This document shows, piece by piece, positions 51,161 through 60,680 of a stretch of 64,000 bases of DNA. The position numbers and the translations under genes are program-made. The stretch comes from Tritrichomonas musculus. Its lineage: Eukaryota; Parabasalia; Tritrichomonadida; Tritrichomonadidae. The notes under the pieces are model-generated. The model was given only the letters and a program-made list of their open reading frames with translations. It did no database searches and was not told the origin of the DNA. Location: assembly GCA_039105265.1 (NCBI GenBank), contig JAPFFF010000006.1, forward strand, positions 310,001 to 374,000, written 5' to 3'. How positions within the stretch are numbered: position 1 is the first letter of the stretch; every line of letters starts with the position of its first letter.

Positions 51161-51200
51161 AACGTACAAAAATTTTCTCACTTGTAGAGATTCGGGGGTA
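51161..51200 (-). repeat. Right terminal inverted repeat of the mariner-like element
   Basis: The reverse complement matches 6787-6826 except for one clear base difference (TAC versus CAC near the inner end). It ends in GGGGG followed by TA. Confidence 0.75.
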
Positions 51201-51445
51201 TGCCCAGGCCTGTTCAATTGGTGGCAAGTCTGTGATTCTTGGTGATCATTTCAGCGTTTTTGGAATAATATAAAAATAAAAACAAAAAAGAAAAATATAA
51301 TTACATTTTATTAGCAAAAAACAAACAAAAGAATTTTCATTGAATCTTATGGCTTAGATTTCTTTGATTGAAACTCTAATTTTATTTGTTGGATTTCATC
51401 ATTAGTAATAAAAATTATATTATTACAATTGTAATCTAAGAAAAA
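51201..51445. other. 3' flank of EXO1
   Basis: A short AT-rich spacer between the mariner-like end and the EXO1 stop. Its first 60 bp are more GC-rich. No gene is visible. Confidence 0.4.
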
Positions 51446-52687
51446 TTAATGACCAGGATTTGATAGTTGCAGGTATGATTTGACTGATTTTGCCTGCATC
51501 GTTCTCCTATCAGGAAAATCGCTTTGGTAGTCTTTATAGTTTTGAAAGTATTTTGATGAAGAGCTTTTAGGTGGCAGATATGTTAAATTTTGGTCATCAT
51601 GAGATTGCTCTTTATTTTGGTTGTTTATTGGCATTGCTTTTTTCTTAAAATAAGGAGAAATTGGCCCAGTTGGCGCTTCAGTTCTTAATTTCATATATGT
51701 TCTAGTATCAACTTCGCATGATACTATCTGTTGAAGGAGGTCTGGTGCAATTTCAGGACCAAGAAAATCTGTATCATTTGTTGAAATATCCAATTGATCT
51801 GAATTAATCGGGGATAAAGTAACCAATTGTTTTATTCTAGGATCATAAACTCGTTGAGCTTGGTATGTCAGCATCGATTTCTTTAACTGAACTTCAAAAT
51901 CTTCTGGAATAAAATATTTACCAGCACTCTTAAGGTTTTTCAACATTTCAAAAGGATCGCCGTATTCTCTAAGATATTTTAAGGAAGTTTGAATCCCAAG
52001 TTTGTTTATATGATCTAGATAGTCGCATCCAGAAAAACAGCATAATCCTATGAATTGATTGATTGTTAATTGAAGATGAGGTAAAATATCTTCAAACTTA
52101 ATCATAACAACTGTGAGATTTATAGAATCTAATTTAAAAAGAGTAATTGGTGTTTGGTATGGAAGTAAATCACTATCTTCTGTTAATACACAATCAACAT
52201 AATGATTTCTGCATAAAAACGAAAGTTCAGCATCAGCTTCGTAAGGTGCAACGATATATTCAATATTTGAATCTCTGAGTTTTTGAACCCATGTGAAAAC
52301 AGTTGCCGATGTTATTTCGACTGCTTTCTGATAATAAGAATATGCTTGCTCCTTAAATCCATTTGCTTCGAGTTCTATTGCTTTAGCACGTGCTTCCATT
52401 CTTTCTTGGTGGCGTTTCTTATTTGTATTTAATTTCTGAGGTAATTGCTGTCCATCAAATACAACAACTGGTGTTATCCCACATGAGATTACTTTTTTAA
52501 GAAGTCCCATTACGTAAGGGAGAATATGTTCGGTGCCAGGATCATCAACAAGTTCTTTTGCACATCGAAATGATGCCCGATGAAGCCAAACAAAGCCATC
52601 AATTGCCATTCTTTTGCCAGTAAAACTAGATAAATGAACTAGTTTTGAGATAGGTGAAAGCAAAGGGAGAAGATTTTGAACACCCAT
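51446..52687 (-). CDS. EXO1: Exonuclease 1-type XPG/FEN nuclease
   Basis: A 413-residue Rad2/XPG-family 5' nuclease that would cut 5' ends and flaps in mismatch repair, recombination and replication, in the nucleus. The N-domain starts MGVQNLLPLL. The acidic residues for two metal ions are present: D30, D78 (VFDG), E150 and D152 (APYEADAEL), D171 and D173 (TEDSDLL), D222 (SGCDYLD). The first six have the same numbers as in human EXO1. The motif KAVEIT...APYEADAELSFL is EXO1-like rather than FEN1-like. The protein ends about 100 residues after the nuclease fold, much shorter than the 700-850 residues of animal and yeast EXO1. The tail has SSKYF at 377-381, close to the known MLH1-binding MIP box; that role is inference. 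The ATG at 52687 is the only sensible start, and the stop is TAA. Confidence 0.93.
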   Translation of the reverse strand: MGVQNLLPLLSPISKLVHLSSFTGKRMAIDGFVWLHRASFRCAKELVDDPGTEHILPYVMGLLKKVISCGITPVVVFDGQQLPQKLNTNKKRHQERMEARAKAIELEANGFKEQAYSYYQKAVEITSATVFTWVQKLRDSNIEYIVAPYEADAELSFLCRNHYVDCVLTEDSDLLPYQTPITLFKLDSINLTVVMIKFEDILPHLQLTINQFIGLCCFSGCDYLDHINKLGIQTSLKYLREYGDPFEMLKNLKSAGKYFIPEDFEVQLKKSMLTYQAQRVYDPRIKQLVTLSPINSDQLDISTNDTDFLGPEIAPDLLQQIVSCEVDTRTYMKLRTEAPTGPISPYFKKKAMPINNQNKEQSHDDQNLTYLPPKSSSSKYFQNYKDYQSDFPDRRTMQAKSVKSYLQLSNPGH

Positions 52688-53184
52688 TTTAAAAAAAATT
52701 TTGATAAAGTTAACGTTTAAAGAATCTTACACAATTTTTGATTTGCCAACTCTCACAAAACATGATCGAAAAAATTAAATCTTACACAATTTTTGAAGAG
52801 GAAAAAAAAAAAAGCGCCACAAAGAGTGGGGGTACATTGAAATTACGGGTTATTTTCTTATTAAAGCGCTTTAATTTATATTATATGTATTTATTAAGTT
52901 TATATTTATTAATTATATTTAAATTTATTAGTATAAATCAAAGATAAAAAATAAATAAATTAATATTTTTTTTTGTATGGTTTATTATATAAATGATTCA
53001 AAATTTCATAAGCAAATTGAAATATATAAATTTTAAAAAATATAAATATCCATAGTATTATTAATATTATTTTATTTTAATTATATTTATATATATGATG
53101 ATTGAAATATGTTTGAATGAATTTAAAAGTATTTTTTATTTAATTTTTGTAAATAATATGAGATAATATAATAAAAGATGAGTA
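52688..53184. other. Region upstream of EXO1
   Basis: Very AT-rich. TCTTACACAATTTTTGA occurs twice (near 52725 and 52780), a short direct repeat close to where the EXO1 promoter should lie. I see no gene. Confidence 0.5.
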
Positions 53185-53274
53185 GTTGTTGATTGGAATG
53201 ATGATGGAGCAGTTATTGATTGGAGTGATGATGGAGCAGTTGTTGATTGGAGTGATGATGGAGTAGTTGTTGAT
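53185..53274 (+). repeat. 27-bp tandem repeat, 3.3 copies
   Basis: Units at 53185-53211, 53212-53238, 53239-53265 and a partial copy to 53274, starting GTTGTTGATTGGAGTGATGA. The unit is a multiple of three, and on the minus strand it reads as a Ser/Thr/Pro-rich repeat (TAPSSLQST). Confidence 0.9.
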
Positions 53275-53393
53275 AGAGGTGATGTTTTAAAAAAGTTCTT
53301 TAAAACAAATATCCAAGAACTCGTTGAGTATTGGACTATTTTTACGTTTAGCAACTGTTAGGTTATCTGGCTTTACAACTTTTTCACTTGCTT

Positions 53394-53564
53394 TCACATA
53401 ATCTGGTTTTCATGTTCATTGTATACTGTAATATTATTTTCTCGTAAAATTTCTGACATTATTTTGATGTTTTGCTTGTACCATTGAATAGATTTTTTCA
53501 ATTCAGCAATTGTTGCTTTTAACTGCGAAATTTGGCCTAGATAGGGAAGAACAAAGTTATTCAT
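53394..53564 (-). CDS. Short helical ORF, 56 residues, unknown
   Basis: Begins with an ATG at 53564 and reads MNNFVLPYLGQISQLKATIA, then a charged helical stretch with heptad-like Leu/Ile spacing, so a coiled coil is plausible. It stops at 53394. Coding-like composition continues downstream toward 53290 in another frame, so this may be one piece of a degraded longer gene that included the 27-bp repeat. No family recognised. Confidence 0.3.
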   Translation of the reverse strand: MNNFVLPYLGQISQLKATIAELKKSIQWYKQNIKIMSEILRENNITVYNEHENQIM

Positions 53565-53875
53565 TTATATTACTTGTAAAGTATTGAAAAATGAGTATAA
53601 CTAGAAAAATCGGTTTTACCATCGATCCACTTTTTGAAGGAAACTTTCTCTCAATTTTAATAAAAATATTGAGAGATGTATTCAATATTTGAATGTATTC
53701 AAAAAACTTTTCATCAAAAAGTTGATATCGTCATCTTTTCAAAAAGTTCGGGATACGTTAATTATCATATTGCGCGGTATTTTTATAAAGAAGATGACGA
53801 AGTTCATAAACAGAATTAAATGAGATACGGAATTACAAGAAGACGGGGCACAGAAACAAAAGAAGACTAGATACA

Positions 53876-54450
53876 GATTCAGATGTAGATGAGATACAGA
53901 TTCAGATGAAGATGAGGTACAGATTTAGGTGAAGATGAGGTTCAGATTCAGGTGAAGATGAGGTTCAGATTCAGAAGAATACGAAATACAGATTCAGATG
54001 AAGATGAGGTACAGATTCAGATTCAAATGGGGTACATATTAAGATGAAGATGAGGTTCAGATTCAGAAGAATACGGAATACAGATGAAGATGAGATTCAG
54101 ATTCAGATGAGGTACAGATTAAGATGAAGATGAGATACAGATTCAGATGAAGACGAAATACAGATTCAGAAGAATACAAGATACAGATTCAGGTGAAGAT
54201 GAGGTACATATTAAGATGAAGATGAGGTTCAGATTCAGAAGAATACGAAATACAGATGAAGATGAGATTCAGATTCAGATGAGGTACAGATTAAGATGAA
54301 GATGAGATACAGATTCAGATGAAGACGATATACAGATTCAGAAGAATACAAGATACAGATTCAGGTGAAGATGAGGTACAGATTCAGAAGAATACAAGAT
54401 ACAGATTCAGAAGAATAAAAGATACTGATTCAGATGAAGACGAAGTATAA
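53876..54450 (+). repeat. 23/17-bp minisatellite inside the small MULE-like element
   Basis: Units follow TACAGATTCAGATGAAGATG plus three bases (23 bp), with 17-bp versions lacking one hexamer and a variant ending AGAAGAATACAAGA. A longer block of about 172 bp is present twice in tandem; for example CATATTAAGATGAAGATGAG begins at 54035 and again at 54207. Confidence 0.9.
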
Positions 54451-54838
54451 ATTTTGTCTGAAGTTCGTTTATGAACTTCGTCATCTTATATGGCTCGCAA
54501 CAGAAAACGCTAAATTTATTGATTTTTCTTTTTTTTTATAAACTTTTTCTCTTTTTACTTAGAATTTATATTTTTATTCATTTTTTTCTTGACTTTGCTA
54601 CTTAGAGATTGAAATCGTAAAATGACGATTTATATATATCTTTTTTCATATAATTTTTTGACGTTTTTTATTTATTATTTGTGTTATATTTATATAATTT
54701 CTGTTTTTCTTTATACTATTATCTTTTTTTATGAAGATATTTTAATTTTAATATGAACTTTTTCAATGAAAAAAATTTGAATGAAAAAAAAAATCTCTCA
54801 ATAATTCTTAGGATTTTAAATTTTTGTACTTAACATCT

Positions 54839-54873
54839 CCACTTTTTGAGAGTATAAACCATTCAAAAAGTGG
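54839..54873. repeat. Subterminal hairpin of the small MULE-like element
   Basis: CCACTTTTTGA and TCAAAAAGTGG, exact 11-bp arms, separated by 13 nt. The right arm is part of the terminal repeat. It is a looser version of the three palindromes at 9.07-9.36 kb. Confidence 0.8.
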
Positions 54874-54905
54874 ATCGATGGAAAATCCGATTGCCCGTAT
54901 AACTA

Positions 54906-56200
54906 TGAAATTGCTAATAAACATTTTAATTTTTGAAATGCATTTCAAAATCAATAATTTTTTTATTTTGTTAAATTATTTAAATAAAATAATAATTATC
55001 AAAATAATAAATTAATTATATTTTAGAGTTTTGAAAATTAGTATTTTTATAGAATAAAAACTAAGTACATCAAATATATAAGCATTTTTAATTTCATAGA
55101 AACAAACAATTAAAACTTTCACAAAATATTATATGAGAACATTTAAAAATGGTTTTCATACTCAAAAAAAGTATTGAATTTTCCAAAAAAACCTTTCAAA
55201 AAAAAAAATAATTTATCAATTTTTTGCACGTTAGAGCAAACTTTTCATTCAATTTTGTCGATTTTCGTGAGGCCATAAAAAGAAATTTTGCTAGCCAAAT
55301 TTAAATATTATGGAACTAATCTAAACTAATCTTCTTATATTTTCATTTTTCTCATTTTGGCTATTTGATGACCGGTCAATCTTTCTAAATATGATCATGC
55401 GAATTATTACAAAAATATAGATAAATTTTCGAGTAAACGTTCTGTAATTATTTTCTTTATCATATGATAAAAATAAATGCTAAGACTTACTATCAACATC
55501 ATTTTCTTTTACCTAAAAAAAAGAGTCGAAAAATTGAATAAAGACGTTAAAAAGTTCAATGTACCGCCACTCTCGCCACAATAATAAAAATGTTTATCGT
55601 TTCTACTTTTTGAATCAATATATCGTTTTTAATTCAATTTAGGTTTTGTGTATTTATTTGGTCATTTTTGATCGTCCTTATTCAATTTTTTTTCTGATGA
55701 TATTTGCACACCCCCTTTCAAAAAGCAGGCACGAATATTCAATACTGCTACATAGAGCCGAATGATAACATCTGGATTGAACTTTTTCAGGGCCAGCTCT
55801 GAACAACAATAACTTTTAAACAATTATATTAATCTCAAATAAATTTATTTGTTTGGTAATTAAAGAATATATAGTAGATTTTGAGTGTATAAATTTATAT
55901 AGTTCACATGAATCAGATGAGCAATACTTGTTTTCAAGTCTATAATTAGATATCTTGAAATTATTGATAAAATACAGTCAAATAGGTCCTTTTTGCACTT
56001 TAAACAGTTAATAAATGGTCAAATTTTGTATAAAGAGCTGTTTATTTTCATAATTCACTTAAAACAACTTACAAAATACAGTGTCTGCATCAAATTCGTC
56101 TTCCTACAAAAAAGTTTAATTTGAGCAACAATTAAAAGAGCATGAAAAGTTAGATATGGTAGTGGGTGTTTCACACCACACTACACACATGAAACTTACA
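54906..56200. other. AT-rich intergenic region
   Basis: About 1.3 kb without a credible ORF or RNA gene. Scattered CTTTTTGA/TCAAAAAG words (for example near 55610 and 55716) may be worn ends of the MULE-like family. Confidence 0.5.
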
Positions 56201-56395
56201 CTTTTTGTTGATTTTAATAACGAAAATGACAAAATGACAATCAATTAGCAATGTCATGATTTACGTCTCGTGGCGTGTATTTTTAATGTATAACCTCGAC
56301 GTCAGAGCTGTTGGTGATGATTTAATGTGTTGCTATCATAAATGATAACGCACCACCAACAACAATGAATGAAATATAATTTATTGATATCATAA

Positions 56396-56659
56396 ATGAA
56401 ACGATTAACTGACCCAATCGTTTACACACCAATACCAAAAGAATACAAGCGAATCGAATTAATTTATTTTCAACCATTGAGTGTTCTGTTGAAACGAGAT
56501 GATAAGACATTGAGTCAACAAATAAAGAAATTGAAAGAAGAGAAAAAAATAAAAATGTTTTCTGATGAAACGTTTAATATTGATGAGTATATAATAGATG
56601 AATGTTGTAATAGTCGAACATATAGATTGATTTATAACCCAATCAAAAATAATAATTGA
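56396..56659 (+). CDS. Small ORF of the Polinton-like fragment, 87 residues, unknown
   Basis: ATG at 56396. It reads MKRLTDPIVYTPIPKEYKRI and then a charged middle part. No domain recognised. The leader contains a short hairpin (TATCAT-AA-ATGATA, 56334-56347) and the word GAAATATAAT about 25 bp before the ATG, which might be a promoter element. The next ORF begins 12 bp after its stop. Confidence 0.5.
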   Translation: MKRLTDPIVYTPIPKEYKRIELIYFQPLSVLLKRDDKTLSQQIKKLKEEKKIKMFSDETFNIDEYIIDECCNSRTYRLIYNPIKNNN

Positions 56660-56670
56660 TTTTTTTATTG

Positions 56671-56928
56671 ATGTCAAAAATGACTGAAATTGATTTCACC
56701 AATTATAAACAAACACCTATCATTAAATCTATGACAAAATCAAAGTCTATTGAAAATCTACAATTGACAGAACATAAATCACAAGCTGAAACAAAGCGAG
56801 GAAGGAAAAGCAAATACGCTAATGATGAAGGGAGAAAGGAAGCAAGGAAGAGACAACAGAAAGAATATCGTCAACGTAAAAAAAATGAATTGATAGAAAT
56901 GAAAAAAAAAATTGAAGAACATAAATAA
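56671..56928 (+). CDS. Basic small protein with a GR-K-KY...RQRKK block, 85 residues
   Basis: The ATG at 56671 is preferred over an upstream TTG. The C-terminal half has RGRKSKYANDEGRKEARKRQ, then a KEYRQRKKNEL stretch and a Lys/Glu helix. It resembles a bZIP basic region plus a short coiled coil. Similar GR-x-x-KY...YR-x-RKK-x-EL blocks occur in small proteins of Polintons and large DNA viruses (family knowledge, not searched). It probably binds DNA; the role is unknown. Confidence 0.5.
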   Translation: MSKMTEIDFTNYKQTPIIKSMTKSKSIENLQLTEHKSQAETKRGRKSKYANDEGRKEARKRQQKEYRQRKKNELIEMKKKIEEHK

Positions 56929-56938
56929 ATTTATTTAC

Positions 56939-57577
56939 TTATGAATCTCCAACGTTTGCATCAGTTGATGGTTTGATTTTGATTGTGATGAATAACGGAC
57001 TCATTAATTTAATTGGCTGATACATAAAATCAACGAGACGCATTTCAAGATATTTTAATGAATCGCTATTAGTTTTTATTTTTATTGGCTTGGTCTGGTC
57101 ATAGTTAACAATGAGTGGAGCTTGATTTAAAATCATAGAATCAATGTTTGCAATAACTGATGGTGTGTATTCCTTTTCACCAATTGAACTATAAACTGGC
57201 TGACCCTGTAGTGATACAAGATATAATTTATTCGCATAATTTAAAAATGGTAAATCATGAATTATGTATGGCGTATTATTTTTGATTTCAATTGGTAGTG
57301 TGGTGTTATATAGTCCAGTTAATAGTTGTATTCGATGACTGATAGATTTAATGATGATATCTTTTGTTGAAAGCATGGTTAGAGTATTGTTAGCGTTTAC
57401 ACTAAATGTTATAATATTGGCACATTCATCATTTTTCATTTGTGTTGAATTCATTTTTTTAATTAATTCTTTGATTTCATATGAATATTTATTTTCAAAT
57501 GTTATTTTTATTAATTGTTTTTCATCATCAATGAATTCAAAAGTGTCATCAGTCGTTGAATATAAAATTTTTGACAT
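56939..57577 (-). CDS. Polinton-like fragment protein, 212 residues, possibly capsid-related
   Basis: ATG at 57577. It is predicted to be rich in beta strands, with alternating hydrophobic and polar residues throughout, no membrane segment and no enzyme motif. It ends with repeated short strands such as MSPLFITIKIKP. Size and strand pattern would fit a single jelly-roll minor capsid (penton-like) protein of Polintons, but this is inference from position and texture only. It is convergent with the basic small protein. Confidence 0.45.
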   Translation of the reverse strand: MSKILYSTTDDTFEFIDDEKQLIKITFENKYSYEIKELIKKMNSTQMKNDECANIITFSVNANNTLTMLSTKDIIIKSISHRIQLLTGLYNTTLPIEIKNNTPYIIHDLPFLNYANKLYLVSLQGQPVYSSIGEKEYTPSVIANIDSMILNQAPLIVNYDQTKPIKIKTNSDSLKYLEMRLVDFMYQPIKLMSPLFITIKIKPSTDANVGDS

Positions 57578-57697
57578 TGTGTTAATGGATGAAATATAAT
57601 ATTTGATATAACTACATTTCTATGGAATGCCAATGTTTAATGACACAGTGCTATAATCAGACGGTTTTGAATGAACAGAATATAACATAATTTAATA

Positions 57698-58204
57698 ATG
57701 AATAAAATGACAATTGCGTTATACGCTTACAAATCTAAAGAAACTGAAATTTTTAATGACAAGGGATTTAAGATTTTCGTTGGTGAAGATGATGAAGGAA
57801 ACGAACAAATAAATGTAACTAATGATGATAATGATACAATTAAATTCAATTGCATTTACAATAAGGATGAAGTAAATAATTTGGTATCGACGGGAGGCAT
57901 TGACACTGAGTTATTGAAGAAAACCGCAATAACAGCAATCAATAATGTATTGAAAGCAATATCGATTTATCACAGTTTGAAATATGTAAATGATAAATTA
58001 AACATAGTTGACAAACATGTTAAAACATCATCAAATGCATTATTGGAATTGTGGCAATGGACGAATTCAAGTATGTTTGAAATTAATAATGCTGTCAATA
58101 ATTTGATAAATCAAGTGGCAGGAATTGATAGTTGTCATTTAACAAAAGAACAAAGAAACAATATAGGAACTTTCCTTTTAAAAAAGATTTATTTAAATAT
58201 TTAG
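57698..58204 (+). CDS. Polinton-like fragment protein, 168 residues, helical C-terminal half
   Basis: ATG at 57698. The N-terminal half (about 1-65) is acidic and strand-like (FKIFVGEDDEGNEQINV). The C-terminal half is a long amphipathic helix region rich in Asn, Leu, Ile and Val that could form a trimeric or dimeric coiled coil. No domain recognised. It could be an attachment or structural protein of the element; this is speculation from layout. Confidence 0.45.
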   Translation: MNKMTIALYAYKSKETEIFNDKGFKIFVGEDDEGNEQINVTNDDNDTIKFNCIYNKDEVNNLVSTGGIDTELLKKTAITAINNVLKAISIYHSLKYVNDKLNIVDKHVKTSSNALLELWQWTNSSMFEINNAVNNLINQVAGIDSCHLTKEQRNNIGTFLLKKIYLNI

Positions 58205-58380
58205 TTATATACATTCATATTTAATTAAATATAACATTCCTAAAGTTGTGTATGAAAGAATGATAAACAAATACATGATTTATTGAAGAATTAAAAATTG
58301 GTAATAAAGCATCTCTGATCAAAAATGAACCAAAAAAAAAAATGGAGTGTGACAATGTTGTTTACTTAATGAAAAATACA

Positions 58381-58690
58381 GTTAATGGAGAACCATTTTT
58401 ATCTATATTATAAATAGCCAAGAAGACTGGTATTCCAAAAAATACTGTTTATATTCGATTGACCAATTAATTAGGTTATGTATCGAAGCATTTAAAGCCG
58501 GTCCGATTCCTGCTCATTGAGTAGCAAAAGCAAAATCGAGTGACCATTGTAATTGACCAGCCATCATATGAAAACATAACTACATGGTGATATGTTCCTT
58601 TTTCTGAATTGAGTTTATTCATGCTAGGACGAAACAAATCTTGGATTTGTTGTTTTTCTGCGGGAGCAGGATAAATGAAAACTTGGTATA
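58381..58690 (+). pseudogene. Decayed Tc1/mariner-type transposase
   Basis: One reading frame with several in-frame stops keeps transposase landmarks. At 58414-58461 it reads IAKKTGIPKNTVYIRL, a helix-turn-helix like those at the N-terminus of Tc1/pogo transposases. Further on, in the same frame, it reads YVPFSELSLFMLGRNKSW (about 58591-58644), which resembles the catalytic segment VxFSDESxF with the Asp lost. The zone between has lost most of the expected length, so an internal deletion is likely. A long-dead DNA transposon copy. Confidence 0.55.
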
Positions 58691-58918
58691 GCAGAGATGT
58701 AAAATGAAGTTCTATTTTTTCACTTTATATCTTATTTGCATATTGAAGTGTTATCGTTAAACAAACATATTAATGGCCTAATTTGAATGTAACATATCAC
58801 ATATAGAAATACTTTATGCAATTGAATACTTCAGATAAGGAATTCTATGAACTTCTCAAAAAATAATACTGTAAATTGAATAGTCTTTGACCGATTTCAA
58901 TTCTTATTTGACCATTTA

Positions 58919-60676
58919 AGGGTCGAGTTTAATAGAAAATTTGAATTTTCACAAAAATTGAATTAAAATGCTCTAGTATTTTTATTCTTTCAAAATAAGA
59001 TATTATCATTAAAAATAATTCAAATTTTTTTATTCCTTAAATTTTAATTTTCAATAATATTTTATGTTTATAGTGTATATTTTTAATATGTAAAATGTAT
59101 AAATACTTATTTAATTATATTTATTAATATAATTAATGCTTATTATTAGATTTTTAACAAGATAATTGATATTTATATATATTGAATCTTCAGAATTTAA
59201 AATGAAATAAAAATATTTTTATATCATTATATTTAATGTTTTTTTATTATATAAATATATTTCTACTTTTTATATATTATAATATAATAATATTAAAATT
59301 AATATACTTTTGTTATTGATTATAATCGAGATATAATATAAATACTATATTGAATAAATAAAATTTATAAAAAAATTGTGTGTAAATTTCAAACTTTACT
59401 AAAATAAAAAACAAACACCTTTTTTGTCATCATTACAAAGTATATAATTATATTTTATGATCTATATAAGCATAATTATTAATATATATTCTATCAAAAT
59501 AGTAAAAAGATAGAATATAATTTTTTTCTGAATATTTTTTTAAAAATAAAGATAAAAATTAAAAATTGGATATCATATGAAATTTTTGATGCTTCTAATT
59601 TAAAATAGATAGATTTTTTTAGTAAAAATATATATATAATTTGCCAAAATTTAATAACTTTTTAAAAAAAAAAATTTGAAAAAAAAATTTTAAAATATAA
59701 TTTTTACATTCATTTCTCACCTTATATAAATATTATTAATGTTTGATAAAATCTAATACTAATTCCTGTATTAATTATAGAATCATAAAATAAATAAAAT
59801 ACTTTTAATATTCTTAATTGATAAAGATATTAAAAAAATTAAAATTTCCTCTCAAATATTTTGTGAAAAAAAATCTTAAAAATTGAATTTAAAATTTTCA
59901 TAAAATTTTAACTCAAAAATAAGGGAAAATTTTTTTCGAGTAAAATTTTATGAAAAAAATATGTTTATCTTATTTAAAAACAATATATTAAATTTAAAAA
60001 TAATATATATTAATATCAAAATTAATAATAAAAATAATTACAGTTTTATATAGCATAATCCTGAAAATGACTAGTTATATTATTTGATAAAATTTAATAT
60101 TCATTATATAAACATGAAATATAATAAATAAATCAATAATAGATATATATTTAAAGTAAAATATTTAAATTCTATAGTATTTATATAAAAAATCATAAAT
60201 AATAATTAAATTTTCCTCATTGAAATAGTTTGAATGAGTTTCTAATCATTATTTTTTCCTTCTCAATTACTGTATTAGAAAAAAATTCAATGAAATTCTG
60301 AGGAAGATTTTTTTCATTCAAATTTGATAAGAATAAGTTTTGAGAGAAATTCAATGCATATTCAATTTTGAGGGACAAAAATATAAAACAAAATGGCCGC
60401 CCGAGATCGTAGCGTTTAATATTCGGGAAAAGATATATTACTATGGATACATCAAAAAATAAAAGTACGATTGCAGAGAAAGCAAATCTTTAGAGCATAA
60501 AAATAATATTTTAATATTTCAATAAATAACAAATATTTAACCCAAAAAAACTCCAATTATATTAAAATAAGGCAAGAATAGTACAAATGTTAAAATAAAA
60601 TTAAAAAATAAAAAATTCATTCTACCTAAAAAGTTTTAAAAAATTGAGAGGAAATTGAATACTCAAACTCGACCCT
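58919..60676. mobile_element. 1.76-kb AT-rich non-autonomous DNA element
   Basis: The ends AGGGTCGAGTTT (58919-58930) and AAACTCGACCCT (60665-60676) are exact inverted repeats, and a TA adjoins each side. Including flanks, the perfect inverted match is 16 nt (58915-58930 and 60665-60680). The interior is extremely AT-rich and has no ORF. TA flanks suggest a mariner-type MITE. The short ends make the call tentative. Confidence 0.5.
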
Positions 60677-60680
60677 TAAA

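Larger units (their letters stand above)
6789..51198. mobile_element. Tc1/mariner-like element, split by a 43-kb insertion
   Basis: The arm CCCCCGAATCTCTACAAGTG at 6789 reappears in reverse complement ending at 51198. The match runs about 40 nt (6787-6826 and 51161-51200) with one clear mismatch, and both outer ends adjoin TA. TA flanks are the known target duplication of the Tc1/mariner superfamily. Subtracting the nested 42,998-bp element and one 9-bp duplication leaves about 1.4 kb, the usual size of a mariner element. The remaining interior (6827-7083 and 50091-51160) shows no recognisable transposase, so this is a non-autonomous or badly decayed copy. Family assignment rests on ends and size only. 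Confidence 0.55.
53604..54896. mobile_element. Small MULE-like non-autonomous element with internal minisatellite
   Basis: The 35-nt ends align in inverted orientation without gaps, with 30 identities. Both include AATCGG near the tip and CCATCGATCCACTTTTTGAA inside. The 9-mer GTATAACTA flanks both ends directly (53595-53603 and 54897-54905). The end design (AATCG near the tip, CCACTTTTTGAA inside, then GGAAACTTT at the left) matches the 43-kb element, so both belong to one family. No transposase is present; the cargo is a 23-bp minisatellite. Confidence 0.78.
56200..58250. mobile_element. Polinton/Maverick-like fragment (fossil, incomplete)
   Basis: Four compact small ORFs lie here: two in tandem, then a convergent pair 10 bp apart, then a divergent pair 120 bp apart. 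This packing is typical of Polintons, which are common in trichomonads. One product has the GRxxKY...R-Q-R-K-K basic block seen in many Polinton-like and large DNA viruses. Another could be a capsid-related beta-rich protein. No DNA polymerase B, integrase, packaging ATPase or protease gene and no terminal repeats are visible, so this is only a fragment of an element. Boundaries are approximate. Confidence 0.5.

Noticed and set aside
53136-53354. 72-codon minus-strand ORF with Ser/Thr/Pro repeats
   Set aside because: It is mainly the translation of the 27-bp tandem repeat, and its flanking parts do not look like protein. Kept only as a repeat and as possible debris of a longer gene.
56322-56677. 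Minus-strand ORFs overlapping the first Polinton-like ORF
   Set aside because: They are antisense to better plus-strand ORFs and rich in Phe/Ile, as expected from AT-rich antisense.
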